A DNA stretch of 37,734 bases, from NCBI GenBank assembly GCA_001802795.1, contig MGZZ01000177.1, positions 1,385 to 39,118 of the forward strand, written 5' to 3'. Positions 23,101 to 31,626 of the stretch are shown in pieces. The number at the start of each line of letters is the position of its first letter. The first letter of the stretch is position 1. A model generated the notes under the pieces. That model saw only the letters and a program-made list of their open reading frames with translations, searched no databases and was not told the DNA's origin. The translations under genes and the position numbers were made by a program. This DNA comes from Ignavibacteria bacterium GWC2_36_12 (lineage in GTDB: Bacteria; Bacteroidota; Ignavibacteria; Ignavibacteriales; Ignavibacteriaceae).

Positions 23101-25909
23101 GAACCAGATTTTTTGAATTAAGAATCGCCTTTCCTACTATATAATTTTTTTTATTAAATATTTCTTCAAAAAATTTATTGTTTATTGCGGTTCCTATACT
23201 CCAATAGGTTAAACCGGCGCTGCCATAAAAACCAATACTGCCTTTTCCTTCAACTTTGTTAAACTGCTCGCCAAATACATCCTGATTGTCAAAATGGGAA
23301 GTGTAACATGTAACACTTAGGATTAATGGTAACCTGCCTTCATTTTCAAGTTGGTAAATGTCATCAGTTAGAAATGTTAGATCCCATTGATAACCGCCGC
23401 CATGACCGTAATAGTTTACGAGCACAGCACCTTTGTTAATCTCTTCTCTTATTTTTGTTCCATCACCCTGAAATGGTACATGTTCCGGTGAAGTAGGGAA
23501 TCTGAATACTTTCGAAGAAGTGAATCCTTCCGGTTCAATATACCTATTACTTAGTGCGAGGCTCGAATCATTGAACCCGAGACTTATCTCATCTTCCGGG
23601 CTTAGCCCGGATGCAAGCAACAATACGTTTTGTTTCCAGGCTTTTGAATCATCTTCCGGGTAATTAAAAAGTTTCTGTAATAAGATATTCCCTTCCTCGA
23701 CTGTTTCCATGGATAATCTTCCTATCGCAAGGTCAGGAACAACGTCAGAACCGGATACGGCAACAATCAAATTATCGCTTGCTGCCTGACCGTATTGATA
23801 AGCAAAATAAGGAATGGAAGGAATAAAATTAGGTCGGCTCGATTTTAACAGACCTCTATAATCATAGCTCATATCTCCCATAATTACGATGTATGAAGGT
23901 GCAGGTAATTGCCAATTCTCGAAAGCATATTTTACAAAATCCTTAAGTGCAAACGGATTTAATAAACCGTAAGAAAATTCATCATATATTTGCTGTACGT
24001 CTATAACTTGTATCCGGGGATCGGGTATGCTCTCATCCGGGAAATTTTCACTTCTGAAATTTGCCAGTTGATTTGCAACTCCGTTAAATTTAGAATGAGT
24101 AATTATTATATAGTCGGCACCGTTGGATAGTTCTCTAAGACTTGAGGAAACATCAGACCTAATAGAATCAACAGTTAAAAAATTATCTGACGAGGTACAA
24201 AAATATTCTGTTTCAGCATTTAAAGTATCCATAAATTCTATAAATTCTGTCGTGGTGGGATAAAATATTTTTTTATTCTTCGAGGGTATGTATATGTGAA
24301 CGTCATTTCCTTCCCACTGCCAGAAAAAGTAACGGTTAATACCATCAACATCATAATTCTTAAAATTATAGTATTTATCGTGTACTCTGTTATATCTCCA
24401 ATAATCAAACTCTGCCCAATTAATTCTTATCTCGTCATCATGAACAAGCTCACAAATATCCCCTTTTACTTCAACTTTCAAAAAATTTCCAGTGTAAATT
24501 TGAATACTGTCTGATGACACGTAAAAGCTTTTGTCGAACACTACATCCGTTTGTCCATCCCAGATTATATCTCCGATTGGTTGATCGGTTATTGAGATAA
24601 ATGCTTTATGATCGGTGTTACAATATGGACTATTGGTCATACCTTGCATACCGATTTTTAGTCTTACATAATTTGAATCAGGAGCGAAATCTGGAAAGCC
24701 TTCAAATCTATACTGAAACGAATAAGTAGAATTCCCCCCATTAGCTGTGGCTTTATCCCAAAACCAGTTATCTCTCCTCTCATTTGCATAACCTAGTCTT
24801 TCGTACAAAGAATCTTTTTCATAGTGTATTGTCTGCAAGTTTGAAATATAGTTGCGAGTAAAATTTGCAGTGTAGCCCGGAGTATTAACATAGTATAATC
24901 CTGTTGAATCACTCTGATATGAGAGCCAATATACGTTGCTTAAATTGTAAATATTCATTTTGCAGTACTGAGTGGGTGAGGGTGGAAATCCTGCAAACTG
25001 AAAATAATCCCCTTCATTAAAAAGTTGATCCGAATTATTATCCGCCACATCAATCGGCGTAAGCAATCCGTCATTAAACAGTTCTATTTTATCAACAGGA
25101 GTATTAGTCCCTAACTGCGCCCCTGCAGAAACTAATTGCTCATAAGTTATTCTATATACCCCTTTTTCTTTCAGGAATATTTTAAAATAATTCTTGTTCG
25201 GATCGTACCAGTAGGAATTTTGCTGTAATTGCTTATCGGGTGAAACAATTTTCCCGGCGAAATTCTTAGCTGCATCAATATTGATAATAGAATTTTCTAT
25301 GAATTCATCTGTCATTCCATCGGAAACAGAAATAATATAGCCCTTACCCTGATTGCCAAAATCAATTCGGATAGTAATGCTGTAGTTAAAAACCAGGTCA
25401 CGCGTTACAGGGTTAAACTGATAAGGAGCAATTTTTATAGGGAGTATTCTAAGATATCGAAAATCATAAGACTCATCTAACGTAGCTGCAATATCAGGGA
25501 ATAAATTATTTTTTGCATATACGTCTTTATTAAATTTCTCAACCTCGTATTCTTCCAAGGAGGGATCATTTACCGGGACAGGTATTATAAACTTATTTTT
25601 TTGTGTAGACTGTTTCTGATTTAAGATTCTGATTCTAGGTTGACTGAAATATGGTATTCCGATGCGAGCTACAAATTCCGGCAGCCAGGGATCGCCCGGA
25701 TTTATAGATAAAAAATCGCCGCCATAAATTTTTTGATACTGCTTCCCATTAATTAACGTATCAATAACAGCGTAAGAATTACTAAAATCAAACTCCACCG
25801 TTATATGATCAATATCAGATTCGATTACTTTATAATTCTGTGGGAACAGATTAGTCGTAGAAAAAATAAAAATGAACAGACCGATTAACGATTCTAACGT
25901 TATCCTCAT
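20171..25909 (-). CDS. Giant PorU2-like T9SS sortase (C25 gingipain-type peptidase)
   Basis: This 1912-aa exported protein has a signal peptide at residues 1 to about 24. A propeptide-like region (about 40-200) precedes a gingipain-fold C25 peptidase (about 480-960). The catalytic His836 lies in YYGHGGGYQW and Cys868 in SVTCYTSHFD; GDMSYDYRG near 690 is typical of the family. A CARDB-like beta domain follows (about 968-1075), then a second Ig-like module (about 1110-1185) and a repetitive beta-rich segment resembling a propeller (about 1240-1490). The protein ends in an Ig-like plus FlgD/type A-like sorting domain (YNYPNPFEDD to WDGRDRDGDEIANGLYFYK). PorU cuts off T9SS sorting domains and anchors cargo; PorU2-like proteins in Ignavibacteria-type genomes are of this enlarged type. 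Substrates probably include the cupredoxin in this window (inference). Confidence 0.88.
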   Translation of the reverse strand: MRITLESLIGLFIFIFSTTNLFPQNYKVIESDIDHITVEFDFSNSYAVIDTLINGKQYQKIYGGDFLSINPGDPWLPEFVARIGIPYFSQPRIRILNQKQSTQKNKFIIPVPVNDPSLEEYEVEKFNKDVYAKNNLFPDIAATLDESYDFRYLRILPIKIAPYQFNPVTRDLVFNYSITIRIDFGNQGKGYIISVSDGMTDEFIENSIINIDAAKNFAGKIVSPDKQLQQNSYWYDPNKNYFKIFLKEKGVYRITYEQLVSAGAQLGTNTPVDKIELFNDGLLTPIDVADNNSDQLFNEGDYFQFAGFPPSPTQYCKMNIYNLSNVYWLSYQSDSTGLYYVNTPGYTANFTRNYISNLQTIHYEKDSLYERLGYANERRDNWFWDKATANGGNSTYSFQYRFEGFPDFAPDSNYVRLKIGMQGMTNSPYCNTDHKAFISITDQPIGDIIWDGQTDVVFDKSFYVSSDSIQIYTGNFLKVEVKGDICELVHDDEIRINWAEFDYWRYNRVHDKYYNFKNYDVDGINRYFFWQWEGNDVHIYIPSKNKKIFYPTTTEFIEFMDTLNAETEYFCTSSDNFLTVDSIRSDVSSSLRELSNGADYIIITHSKFNGVANQLANFRSENFPDESIPDPRIQVIDVQQIYDEFSYGLLNPFALKDFVKYAFENWQLPAPSYIVIMGDMSYDYRGLLKSSRPNFIPSIPYFAYQYGQAASDNLIVAVSGSDVVPDLAIGRLSMETVEEGNILLQKLFNYPEDDSKAWKQNVLLLASGLSPEDEISLGFNDSSLALSNRYIEPEGFTSSKVFRFPTSPEHVPFQGDGTKIREEINKGAVLVNYYGHGGGYQWDLTFLTDDIYQLENEGRLPLILSVTCYTSHFDNQDVFGEQFNKVEGKGSIGFYGSAGLTYWSIGTAINNKFFEEIFNKKNYIVGKAILNSKNLVPSGGLFDTQIALLTYLGDPILKLALPTYPDFEINSAGITISPENPVLGDTAFVKVNIRNFGITFPNDSVTVELFVQSADSSYQLGSTKLGSFPEKDSVLFNWVPQQGGLFNLTAKVNETGTIMEEDHSDNVTTVPFVIYNISEPNILRPVDGFAAQNNQVEFLFSDVGYYIDKELKYYIEIDTSLSFASPIISSGELTPSGSLVQWKPANLSTGIYFWRSRIFDGTQFGKWSATRSFSTAGEQKNGYYAHGKILETFDAYNINYSDEIGSLKLNTDPLPARPSEKTLLQHFFPQQLPDSIKLTALTTDGTYLYIGNIWASATQNNGFSMLYRFGTGNNGTVQGQFYGVFSDFRDSIKNIMAYHSDGYIYVATGNAHKLVRINTATEKIDSVDVPSGLLRWDNTTATDGPVYLTSDGKYIYNLTTKDSLGNYKYTLRIFDPANNWALAKPDMVFSGSSFQPGITGFFVHGDYIYPAEYFNANYMRRLELNDGSFEEEWVVMLPFPGNFQSYYSWCWDWQNDFIYASVYRSSGFTPKFSRFAGYYVDANGTITTKSVGPVEKWNSLKYDLNNPSPSGKFATDLLGLNSATKNWDTLLTNIPDSISLSQIDADLYSNLQANFNLTDSSFTVTQPMELRSVNFDYQPLSDVYLEKADLVFQQDSVLQGLPVTFNFKARKTGGSDTDSLKLKFYQNSLDNLIFSTTAQLPPDSSSEAVEYTVETNVLSEADEFNGTFFERDIRVVSEQDKREYFSYNNLINKKFYIKRDAVPPLFNITFDNKEILDGDIVSAKPHVLITLDDNSPLPLTKDLFSVVHNNIPVEIADSMFAYIPYPNSEGTISWDPALEDGGHILEILAKDASNNFFDTTSYRTTFYVYNETDLKEVYNYPNPFEDDTYFTFQLRGIDVPEELKIRIFTIAGRLIRELFIPPADLRVGFNKIHWDGRDRDGDEIANGLYFYKVISKNDEVVKTVIQKLAKIK

Positions 25910-26127
25910 TTAACTCCTAAGTGATAGAAAAGCCGGACAAAACATAGCACTTTGAATAAATTGAGGCAAGGGGAAAAGGGACATAGTTAATTGAAACAAT
26001 TGTACACTACTCGGAAATACTTACCAAACTATTTAATTAAGTTTCGATTAAAACGCGGTGCACATACTGAGATAATAAATAGAAATAATAATAGGGCAAA
26101 AGAAAATTTCTTATGCAAAAACAATTC

Positions 26128-26703
26128 TTATAGATTCCCCTTATTGTTCAAAACCACAAAAAAAGTTTTAACAACTATCACTAAATCACTCCAGAAAGTC
26201 TCATTCTTGTAATAGGCTATTTCCATTTTTACACGTTCTCCCGGAGTTAAAGTTTGTCTTCCATTAACCTGGGAAATTCCGGTAATGCCCGGTTTAAAGT
26301 TATAAACTTCTTTTTGTTCATCTATATATTTCTCAGTAACCGATATTATTTCAGGGCGGGGACCAACTATGCTCATTTCTCCTTTCAGAACATTAATCAA
26401 ATTCGGAATCTCGTCAATACTGGTTCTTCTAAGGATTTTACCTACTTTAGTTATTCTATGATCATTTTTTTGAGTGAGCTCAGGTCCTATTTCCAAAGCG
26501 TTGCTCACCATTCCGCGAAGTTTATATAGCTTAAATTTTCTTCCTCTGTAACCTGTTCTCTCATGAAGAAAAAAAGCAGGACCCGGGGTTTCAAGTTTAA
26601 TAGCAATAACTGCCAAAAATATTATAGGTGAGAAAATTAGAAAGGTAAACAGACTAATAATTATATCAGTTAGTCTTTTAATGCAACTTCCCTGTTTACC
26701 CAT
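26128..26703 (-). CDS. Small phosphoglycosyl transferase (PglC/WcaJ C-terminal type)
   Basis: This 191-aa monotopic membrane enzyme transfers a sugar-1-phosphate from a UDP-sugar to undecaprenyl phosphate, starting repeat-unit assembly. A reentrant hydrophobic helix (about 9-38, IISLFTFLIFSPIIFLAVIAI) is followed by PGPAFFLHERTGYRG and KLYKLRGM (usually KFRTM/KLRSM). The catalytic Asp-Glu dyad is in TSIDEIPNLINVL near residue 96, and SIVGPRPE and GITGISQVNGR complete the signature. It has no N-terminal multi-spanning domain, so it is the short PglC class. It follows the DegT aminotransferase by 17 bases. An amino-sugar substrate is plausible from this pairing. Confidence 0.92.
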   Translation of the reverse strand: MGKQGSCIKRLTDIIISLFTFLIFSPIIFLAVIAIKLETPGPAFFLHERTGYRGRKFKLYKLRGMVSNALEIGPELTQKNDHRITKVGKILRRTSIDEIPNLINVLKGEMSIVGPRPEIISVTEKYIDEQKEVYNFKPGITGISQVNGRQTLTPGERVKMEIAYYKNETFWSDLVIVVKTFFVVLNNKGNL

Positions 26704-26720
26704 AAAGCCAGAAATGTAAT

Positions 26721-27881
26721 TTACTTTTTGTACTTTGTCAGTAAGTCGACTAATACATTTATTACTCTATCAACGTGTTCTTCTTTCATCCCGGGATAAA
26801 TGGGGAGAGATACTAATTTGGGAAAAACGGATGAAGCCACCGGATAATCTTTATCATCCAATTTATAAGTCTGGGTATAATAGACATGCTGATGAACCGG
26901 CATGAAGTGTACACCAGCGCCAATATTTAATTTCCTCATTTCATCTATCAGCTGTGCACGGTTTATTTTCAGGCGTTCCAATTTCAAACGTATCGGGAAT
27001 AAATGCCAGGAAGATTCTCTATCTCCTTTTACAGTGTGCAGTGTTAAAAATTCATTATCTTTTAATGCCTGAGTATATCTTGCGGCAATATCTCTTCTGG
27101 ACTGCCACATCAGGTCTACTTTTTTAAGTTGGGGCAAACCAAGTGAAGCCTGCAAATCTGTAAAATTATATTTATAGCCTGGAGCAACAACTTCATAGTA
27201 CCACGAACCCGATTCGGTATACCGTTTCCATGCATCCCTGTTAATACCGTGCAAACGCATTATTGAGCATCGTTCAGCAATCTCCTCATCATTAGTGCAT
27301 ATCATACCGCCTTCGCCGGTAGAAAGAGTTTTGGTCGCATAAAAGCTAAAACATGTAACATCTGATATGGTTCCTACTTTCTTTCCTTTATAAGTTGCAG
27401 GTAAGGAATGAGCAGCATCTTCAATTACTTTAATGTTATGCTTATTAGCAATGTCGTGAATTTCATCCATATCACATGGTTGCCCACCATAATGAACAGG
27501 AATTATTGCTTTGGTTTTGGGAGTAATAGCTCTTTCTATTTCCTTGAGAGAGATGTTAAGTGTATCTTCATCTACATCTACGATTACAGGTTTTGCAGCG
27601 AAATAACAAACAATTTCTGCAGTTGCAGGAAAAGTCATTGTTGGAACTATAACCTCATCACCGGGTCTTATCCCGTAAGCTTCAAGTGTAAGGTGCCCTG
27701 CCGCAGTCCACGAACTTACAGCAATAGATTTTTTACATCCTATATAAGAATTAAAAGCTTCTTCAAACCTAATCGTTTTGGGCCCCATACTAAGCCAACC
27801 GGAACGAACCGTATCAACTATCTCGTTAACCTCTTCTTCCGAGATAAACGGTTTGTGGAAAAACAAAAAATCTTTATTCAT
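26721..27881 (-). CDS. DegT/DnrJ/EryC1/StrS-family PLP sugar aminotransferase
   Basis: I start this protein at the ATG at 27881 (MNKDFLFFHKPFISEEEV; 386 aa), because the family begins at this point; an ATG 16 codons earlier adds an atypical tail. The family makes amino sugars on UDP- or dTDP-sugars. The PLP lysine is in CFSFYATKTLSTGEGG near residue 185, with the phosphate-binding VSSWTAAGHLTL near 60 and the aspartate in VIEDAAHS near 160. The EVIVPTMTFPATAE block is also canonical. It sits immediately upstream of the phosphoglycosyl transferase, so its product is probably the first sugar of the glycan, as in pilin or bacillosamine-type pathways (inference). Confidence 0.93.
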   Translation of the reverse strand: MNKDFLFFHKPFISEEEVNEIVDTVRSGWLSMGPKTIRFEEAFNSYIGCKKSIAVSSWTAAGHLTLEAYGIRPGDEVIVPTMTFPATAEIVCYFAAKPVIVDVDEDTLNISLKEIERAITPKTKAIIPVHYGGQPCDMDEIHDIANKHNIKVIEDAAHSLPATYKGKKVGTISDVTCFSFYATKTLSTGEGGMICTNDEEIAERCSIMRLHGINRDAWKRYTESGSWYYEVVAPGYKYNFTDLQASLGLPQLKKVDLMWQSRRDIAARYTQALKDNEFLTLHTVKGDRESSWHLFPIRLKLERLKINRAQLIDEMRKLNIGAGVHFMPVHQHVYYTQTYKLDDKDYPVASSVFPKLVSLPIYPGMKEEHVDRVINVLVDLLTKYKK

Positions 27882-28240
27882 AAACAAAATATCCTGATAT
27901 ATATACCAACCCTGTGAGAGAATTCCCAATTATTGCTTTTGTATCAAAAAGGCACACCATAAAATATGTTTTTTTTAACATAAATGAAATTGTATCAAAA
28001 TTTTTGCCAATAAAAAAACAATCCTCATTATTAACATCCTTTGGCACGTCTAAGTAAGTTTAACCTCAATAAACTGATTTTCGGTAATCAAAATTTTTTG
28101 TCTGGCTTTACTCTACCAAGTCAAGATTTTTATTAAGAAAGTTTAGAACCTTTAAATTATTTTTAATATCGGTAGGCAAATTAACTATCTTTTCTAACAT
28201 TATATGATAAATGATCACCTATTATTAAACTTCAACCTTG
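27882..28240. other. 359-base gap inside the polysaccharide cluster
   Basis: This is the only large gap of the glycan run. It is AT-rich, with no strong hairpin terminator. It may hold a promoter for the DegT-PGT pair, but I could not place one with confidence. A short minus-strand reading frame at 28108-28200 lies in it. Confidence 0.6.
28108..28200 (-). CDS. Possible 30-aa peptide or gene remnant
   Basis: ATG at 28200 opens 30 codons (MLEKIVNLPTDIKNNLKVLN, then FLNKNLDLVE). Just after the stop, the neighbouring frame continues for about 20 codons (KARQKILITENQFIEVKLT), so one base removed would give a peptide of about 49 aa. It lies 40 bases after the GT2 stop in the same direction. No family is recognised; it may be a decayed gene start or chance. 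Confidence 0.25.
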   Translation of the reverse strand: MLEKIVNLPTDIKNNLKVLNFLNKNLDLVE

Positions 28241-29221
28241 CTATGTGCTCTTCTCATCCCAAACAAATAATTTCATCAAACCTATTATATAACCCATTCC
28301 GTACGAGATGTGAATTGCCGGAAAAACAAATAAAGTAATCACCATCGATTTCAAGTTTAATCGACTTTTGACTGAAAAAAATAAACATAGAAGTATATAG
28401 ATCAGCAAGGGTAAGTATATTATCGCATGAAAAAAAAATAACAACGAAAAAAAAAGGTATAGAACAAACAAAAAAGGTATAATATGTCTTAATTTTATTT
28501 CAGATTTAACTTTCTTCGATACAATTGGTTTAAAAACTCCATACTGAAAATATTGTTTAATTAAAGATTTGAAATCTGAGCGAGGATAGTAGTATGATTT
28601 AATATCCGAATTCAAAAAAATTTTTTTCCCTTTACTTTTTGCCCTATAGTGAAACTCATCATCCTGGTTCCTTAACAATCCTTCATCAAAATAACCTACC
28701 TCCTCAAATAGTGATCTTTTCCAGGCTCCCAGATATACATGATCTGAGTAACCAGAATATTCTACTCTATGAATTTTACTGCCTCCTAGTCCTAGAACAG
28801 TTGAGGTAACATAAACAACTGCTTTTTGAAAATTTGTTTTACCTTTCTTACGCATAGGTCCTCCGACAATGTCGGCCCCTGTTTTATCGAAGGTTTCAAG
28901 AAGACTAAGGAAATAATCTGAGGCATATTCTGTGTGGGCATCTAATCTAATAATAGGACTTCCACTACTTTGTTTTATAGCTATATTTAATGCAAAAGGC
29001 ACATATTTTTTCGGGTTAATAATTAATTTTATATTTGGATAATCTTTTTGCCATTCACTAACTATACTGACCGTCTTATCGTTTGAACCTCCATCAACAA
29101 CTAATAATTCTTTTTCAAATGGTTCAGCATTTACAAAAAATGAAAGGACATTTTCAATGTATTGTTCCTCATTATAAACCGGACAAATTACAGTTATCAA
29201 TTTAAGCGTTTCCTTTAACAT
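28241..29221 (-). CDS. Family 2 glycosyltransferase, membrane-associated (ExoA-like)
   Basis: This 326-aa protein has an N-terminal GT-A domain: VICPVYNEEQYIENVL near residue 11, LLVVDGGSNDKT near 39, the metal/nucleotide site RLDAH near 92, and the acceptor/catalytic region LRNQDDEFHYRAKSKGKKI near 187. Three to four hydrophobic helices fill residues about 245-315, anchoring it to the inner membrane. Architecture and spacing resemble succinoglycan-type ExoA glycosyltransferases. It adds one sugar of the lipid-linked repeat unit; donor and linkage cannot be inferred. It starts ten bases after the GNAT stop. Confidence 0.9.
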   Translation of the reverse strand: MLKETLKLITVICPVYNEEQYIENVLSFFVNAEPFEKELLVVDGGSNDKTVSIVSEWQKDYPNIKLIINPKKYVPFALNIAIKQSSGSPIIRLDAHTEYASDYFLSLLETFDKTGADIVGGPMRKKGKTNFQKAVVYVTSTVLGLGGSKIHRVEYSGYSDHVYLGAWKRSLFEEVGYFDEGLLRNQDDEFHYRAKSKGKKIFLNSDIKSYYYPRSDFKSLIKQYFQYGVFKPIVSKKVKSEIKLRHIIPFLFVLYLFFSLLFFFHAIIYLPLLIYILLCLFFSVKSRLNLKSMVITLFVFPAIHISYGMGYIIGLMKLFVWDEKST

Positions 29222-29231
29222 AAAATTTTTG

Positions 29232-29816
29232 TTATATCAAGCTTTTATAATAGCAGATTGATTTACCGTTTTCGAACTCGCGAGCAAAACCATTCCTTTC
29301 ATAAAACGAAATTGCCTTTTCATTTTTCTTTCTTACTGATAAACCGTAATAATAAATCTTATTTTTCTTTAATGTATGCTCAAAATACTCCAGTAATCTA
29401 GTCCCATCTTCTCGTACAACACTCTGTGGATCTACTGCAATTAAAAACAACCTCATGGAAAAGGCGCTTTTCTTTTTTTTACCAAAACTTCGTAAAAGAA
29501 CTTCATTGATTTTTTCTATTAAAAACCTCGGGTGGGAAAAAAGAATTAGTAACATCTTCAATCTGTTCTTCCTTATAAATATTTTTAATGACTCATCAGT
29601 TTTATCACCTGCAATAATATAACCGACTATTGTTTCCCCCCTTTTAGCAACTAATGAAAAACTATTCAGTTCTATTAGCAGAGTTAAATATTCTCTAAGC
29701 ATTATCACTGAAAATAAGGCAGAGAAATGATCATTTTTAAAAGCTCTTTTATGGACATAAGAAATTTTTTCAATATCTTTATGAGTAGCTAAATGAAATT
29801 GAATCTCCAAATCCAA
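29232..29816 (-). CDS. GNAT-family N-acetyltransferase
   Basis: This 194-aa protein has a GNAT fold. The strand-loop MRLFLIAVDPQSVVREDGTRLLEYF (residues about 121-145) contains the acyl-CoA pyrophosphate loop in a slightly altered form (VREDGTRLL for Q/RxxGxG/A), and SVRKKNEKAISFYERNGF near 161 is the conserved end motif. The middle (KKNRLKMLLILFSHPRFLIEKI-like, about 80-110) is an extra helical, basic segment. Context (tight spacing with GT2 and GT4 genes) suggests acetylation of a sugar residue or amino sugar. The substrate is unknown, and other amine targets are possible. Confidence 0.88.
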   Translation of the reverse strand: MDLEIQFHLATHKDIEKISYVHKRAFKNDHFSALFSVIMLREYLTLLIELNSFSLVAKRGETIVGYIIAGDKTDESLKIFIRKNRLKMLLILFSHPRFLIEKINEVLLRSFGKKKKSAFSMRLFLIAVDPQSVVREDGTRLLEYFEHTLKKNKIYYYGLSVRKKNEKAISFYERNGFAREFENGKSICYYKSLI

Positions 29817-29826
29817 AGTTTATTCC

Positions 29827-30927
29827 TCAGCAATCTTTATAAACAGATATCATTTTCTCGACTGAATCTTTCCAGTTGTACTCTCGTAGAACTTTAAGTC
29901 TACCATTATTTCCCAATTCATTTCTAAGTTCGGGATTACAGATTAATTTTTCTATAGCAACTGCTACAGCTTCGAGATTTTCCTTTTCAACAACGAATCC
30001 TGTTTTTTCATGATCAACTACTTCCGGAAGTCCTCCAACATTAGAAACAACAACCGGCTTCCCGCAGGCAGATGCTTCCAGAATTGCAACTCCAAAACTT
30101 TCTTCTAAAGACATAGCAACATAAATATCAAGCATATTATGATATTTCTGAATATCATCATGATTTACATATCCGGTAAATATTGTTTCGTTCTCAAGAT
30201 CCAGTTCTTTAACCATCCTTTCCAGAAATTCTCTTTGGGTACCACCACCAACAATAAGTAACTTCAGAGGTTTGTTCGGAAATTTTTTCCTTAAAAGTTT
30301 AAACGCTTTTATTAAATAATCGATCCCATATCTTTTTTCGAGTGTTTTAATCGTACCTATAACAATATCATCCGGTTTAAAAAAATTATTTTCCTTCTTA
30401 GGATAAAATCTTTCAATATCTATTCCAAATGGCGTTATAATAACTTCTTTATCGGTATATTTTTTAGCCTCCGCTTCCATTACCCGGCTTGTAGATAAAA
30501 TCCTATCTGCTTTTGATAAACTGAATTTTAATATTTCCTTATGGAGAACTGACTTATTGGGGAAACTAAAAATGTCCCCTCCCCATAAAGAAATAAGATA
30601 TGGATGGAAACCTGAAAGCGCTCCGATTAATCCATAGCTCGATGCATAGTGAGAATGAACGATATCGGGATTAAATTTCTTAATAACTTGTTTAACTTTT
30701 TTTCTTGCCCTAAGATAAATCAGTTTTGAAATGTTTGATTCGTCTTTAGTTTGTAGTTCCCGCGATGTATTTATACTGCTTAATAAAATATCGGGTGTAT
30801 CCTCATATAACCGCGGATCGGGTTTGTGAATAGAGAATATCGCAATAGAATTATTATTATTCCTTATAGATTTAGCCCAACGTAAAGTGTGGGGAGAATT
30901 TGAATCTGCAAGAATTAAAATGCGCAT
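29827..30927 (-). CDS. Family 4 glycosyltransferase
   Basis: This 366-aa GT-B enzyme starts MRILILADSNSPHTLRWAKS (N-terminal Rossmann domain, with DIVHSHYASSYG near 90 and LSLWGGD-like ISLWGGDIF near 112). The C-terminal domain has VIGTIKTLEKRYGIDYLIKA near 192, LLIVGGG near 222, and the E-x7-E donor motif in EESFGVAILEASACGKPVV near 273. It is a cytoplasmic/membrane-peripheral retaining transferase. It lies ten bases before the GNAT gene and 21 bases after the methyltransferase, in the same operon. Confidence 0.93.
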   Translation of the reverse strand: MRILILADSNSPHTLRWAKSIRNNNNSIAIFSIHKPDPRLYEDTPDILLSSINTSRELQTKDESNISKLIYLRARKKVKQVIKKFNPDIVHSHYASSYGLIGALSGFHPYLISLWGGDIFSFPNKSVLHKEILKFSLSKADRILSTSRVMEAEAKKYTDKEVIITPFGIDIERFYPKKENNFFKPDDIVIGTIKTLEKRYGIDYLIKAFKLLRKKFPNKPLKLLIVGGGTQREFLERMVKELDLENETIFTGYVNHDDIQKYHNMLDIYVAMSLEESFGVAILEASACGKPVVVSNVGGLPEVVDHEKTGFVVEKENLEAVAVAIEKLICNPELRNELGNNGRLKVLREYNWKDSVEKMISVYKDC

Positions 30928-30948
30928 TAATCTTTTATAGATATTTTT

Positions 30949-31605
30949 TTACCCGTTCATTTTCCTGATAACTACTTCAATAGAATACTCACCATCGCTA
31001 TGCACTAAAGGATCTGTAATTGTGTGCCCCTCATTACATTCTTTGACATATATTAATTCAAAATTATTAATTGATCTTTCAATTAAAGGAATTATTCCAA
31101 GTGTATTGGGTTCTTCATCTTTATCTATCAAAAAGAAATGGAAATGATTCGGATTAAATCTTGAGGGAAGCGTTTTTTTCTTTTCATATAAATCCCTATG
31201 CGGCAGATAAATAATTAAATACCCGCCAGGCTTAACTATTCTGAACCAGTTTCTTATTGCTTCCGATGGATCAGGAAGATGCTCAATCGTATGTGATGAA
31301 TAAACAAAATCGTAAGTGTTATCTTTTTTCCCTTTCAGGTATTGGGCGTCTCCATGTTCAAAATCATATCCTTCAGCATTTTCAATAATTAAATCTCCAC
31401 CGAATCCTACATCGAGTCCTTTACCTTTACAATACAAATTAAAGAAGTTTTCCTTCAATCTTCTTTCTCTGGCTTTCGATGTTTCTGCAGGCTTGCATGG
31501 TCGTCCTACAGATCTATATGTTAAGATTAACCAATTTTTCTTCCCCCATCTTAAGATTTTCCAAATTGATGCCGGCAATATTTTCTTTAGTTTTTCTTTT
31601 AACAT
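30949..31605 (-). CDS. SAM-dependent methyltransferase (Methyltransf_11 type)
   Basis: This 218-aa protein has the SAM-binding motif GLDVGFGGD near residue 63 and the post-motif YDFVYSSHTIEHLPDPSEAIRN (about 98-119), ending in KPGGYLIIYLPHRD. A basic N-terminal helix (about 1-35, ASIWKILRWGKKNWLIL) may bind the membrane. It probably O-methylates a sugar of the surface glycan, since it sits between GT4 and GT9 genes with 21-base spacers. The acceptor is unknown. Confidence 0.88.
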   Translation of the reverse strand: MLKEKLKKILPASIWKILRWGKKNWLILTYRSVGRPCKPAETSKARERRLKENFFNLYCKGKGLDVGFGGDLIIENAEGYDFEHGDAQYLKGKKDNTYDFVYSSHTIEHLPDPSEAIRNWFRIVKPGGYLIIYLPHRDLYEKKKTLPSRFNPNHFHFFLIDKDEEPNTLGIIPLIERSINNFELIYVKECNEGHTITDPLVHSDGEYSIEVVIRKMNG

Positions 31606-31626
31606 TATAATTTAACCTTAAATATC

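Noticed and set aside
27882-27929. Upstream ATG (27929) for the DegT aminotransferase
   Set aside because: The added 16 residues do not resemble the family, whose proteins start near the FLFFHKP segment. The ATG at 27881 is preferred.
28041-28057. Possible sigma54 promoter (TTGGCACG)
   Set aside because: The -24-like half is good, but the required GC at -12 is missing, and its plus-strand direction has no gene to serve.
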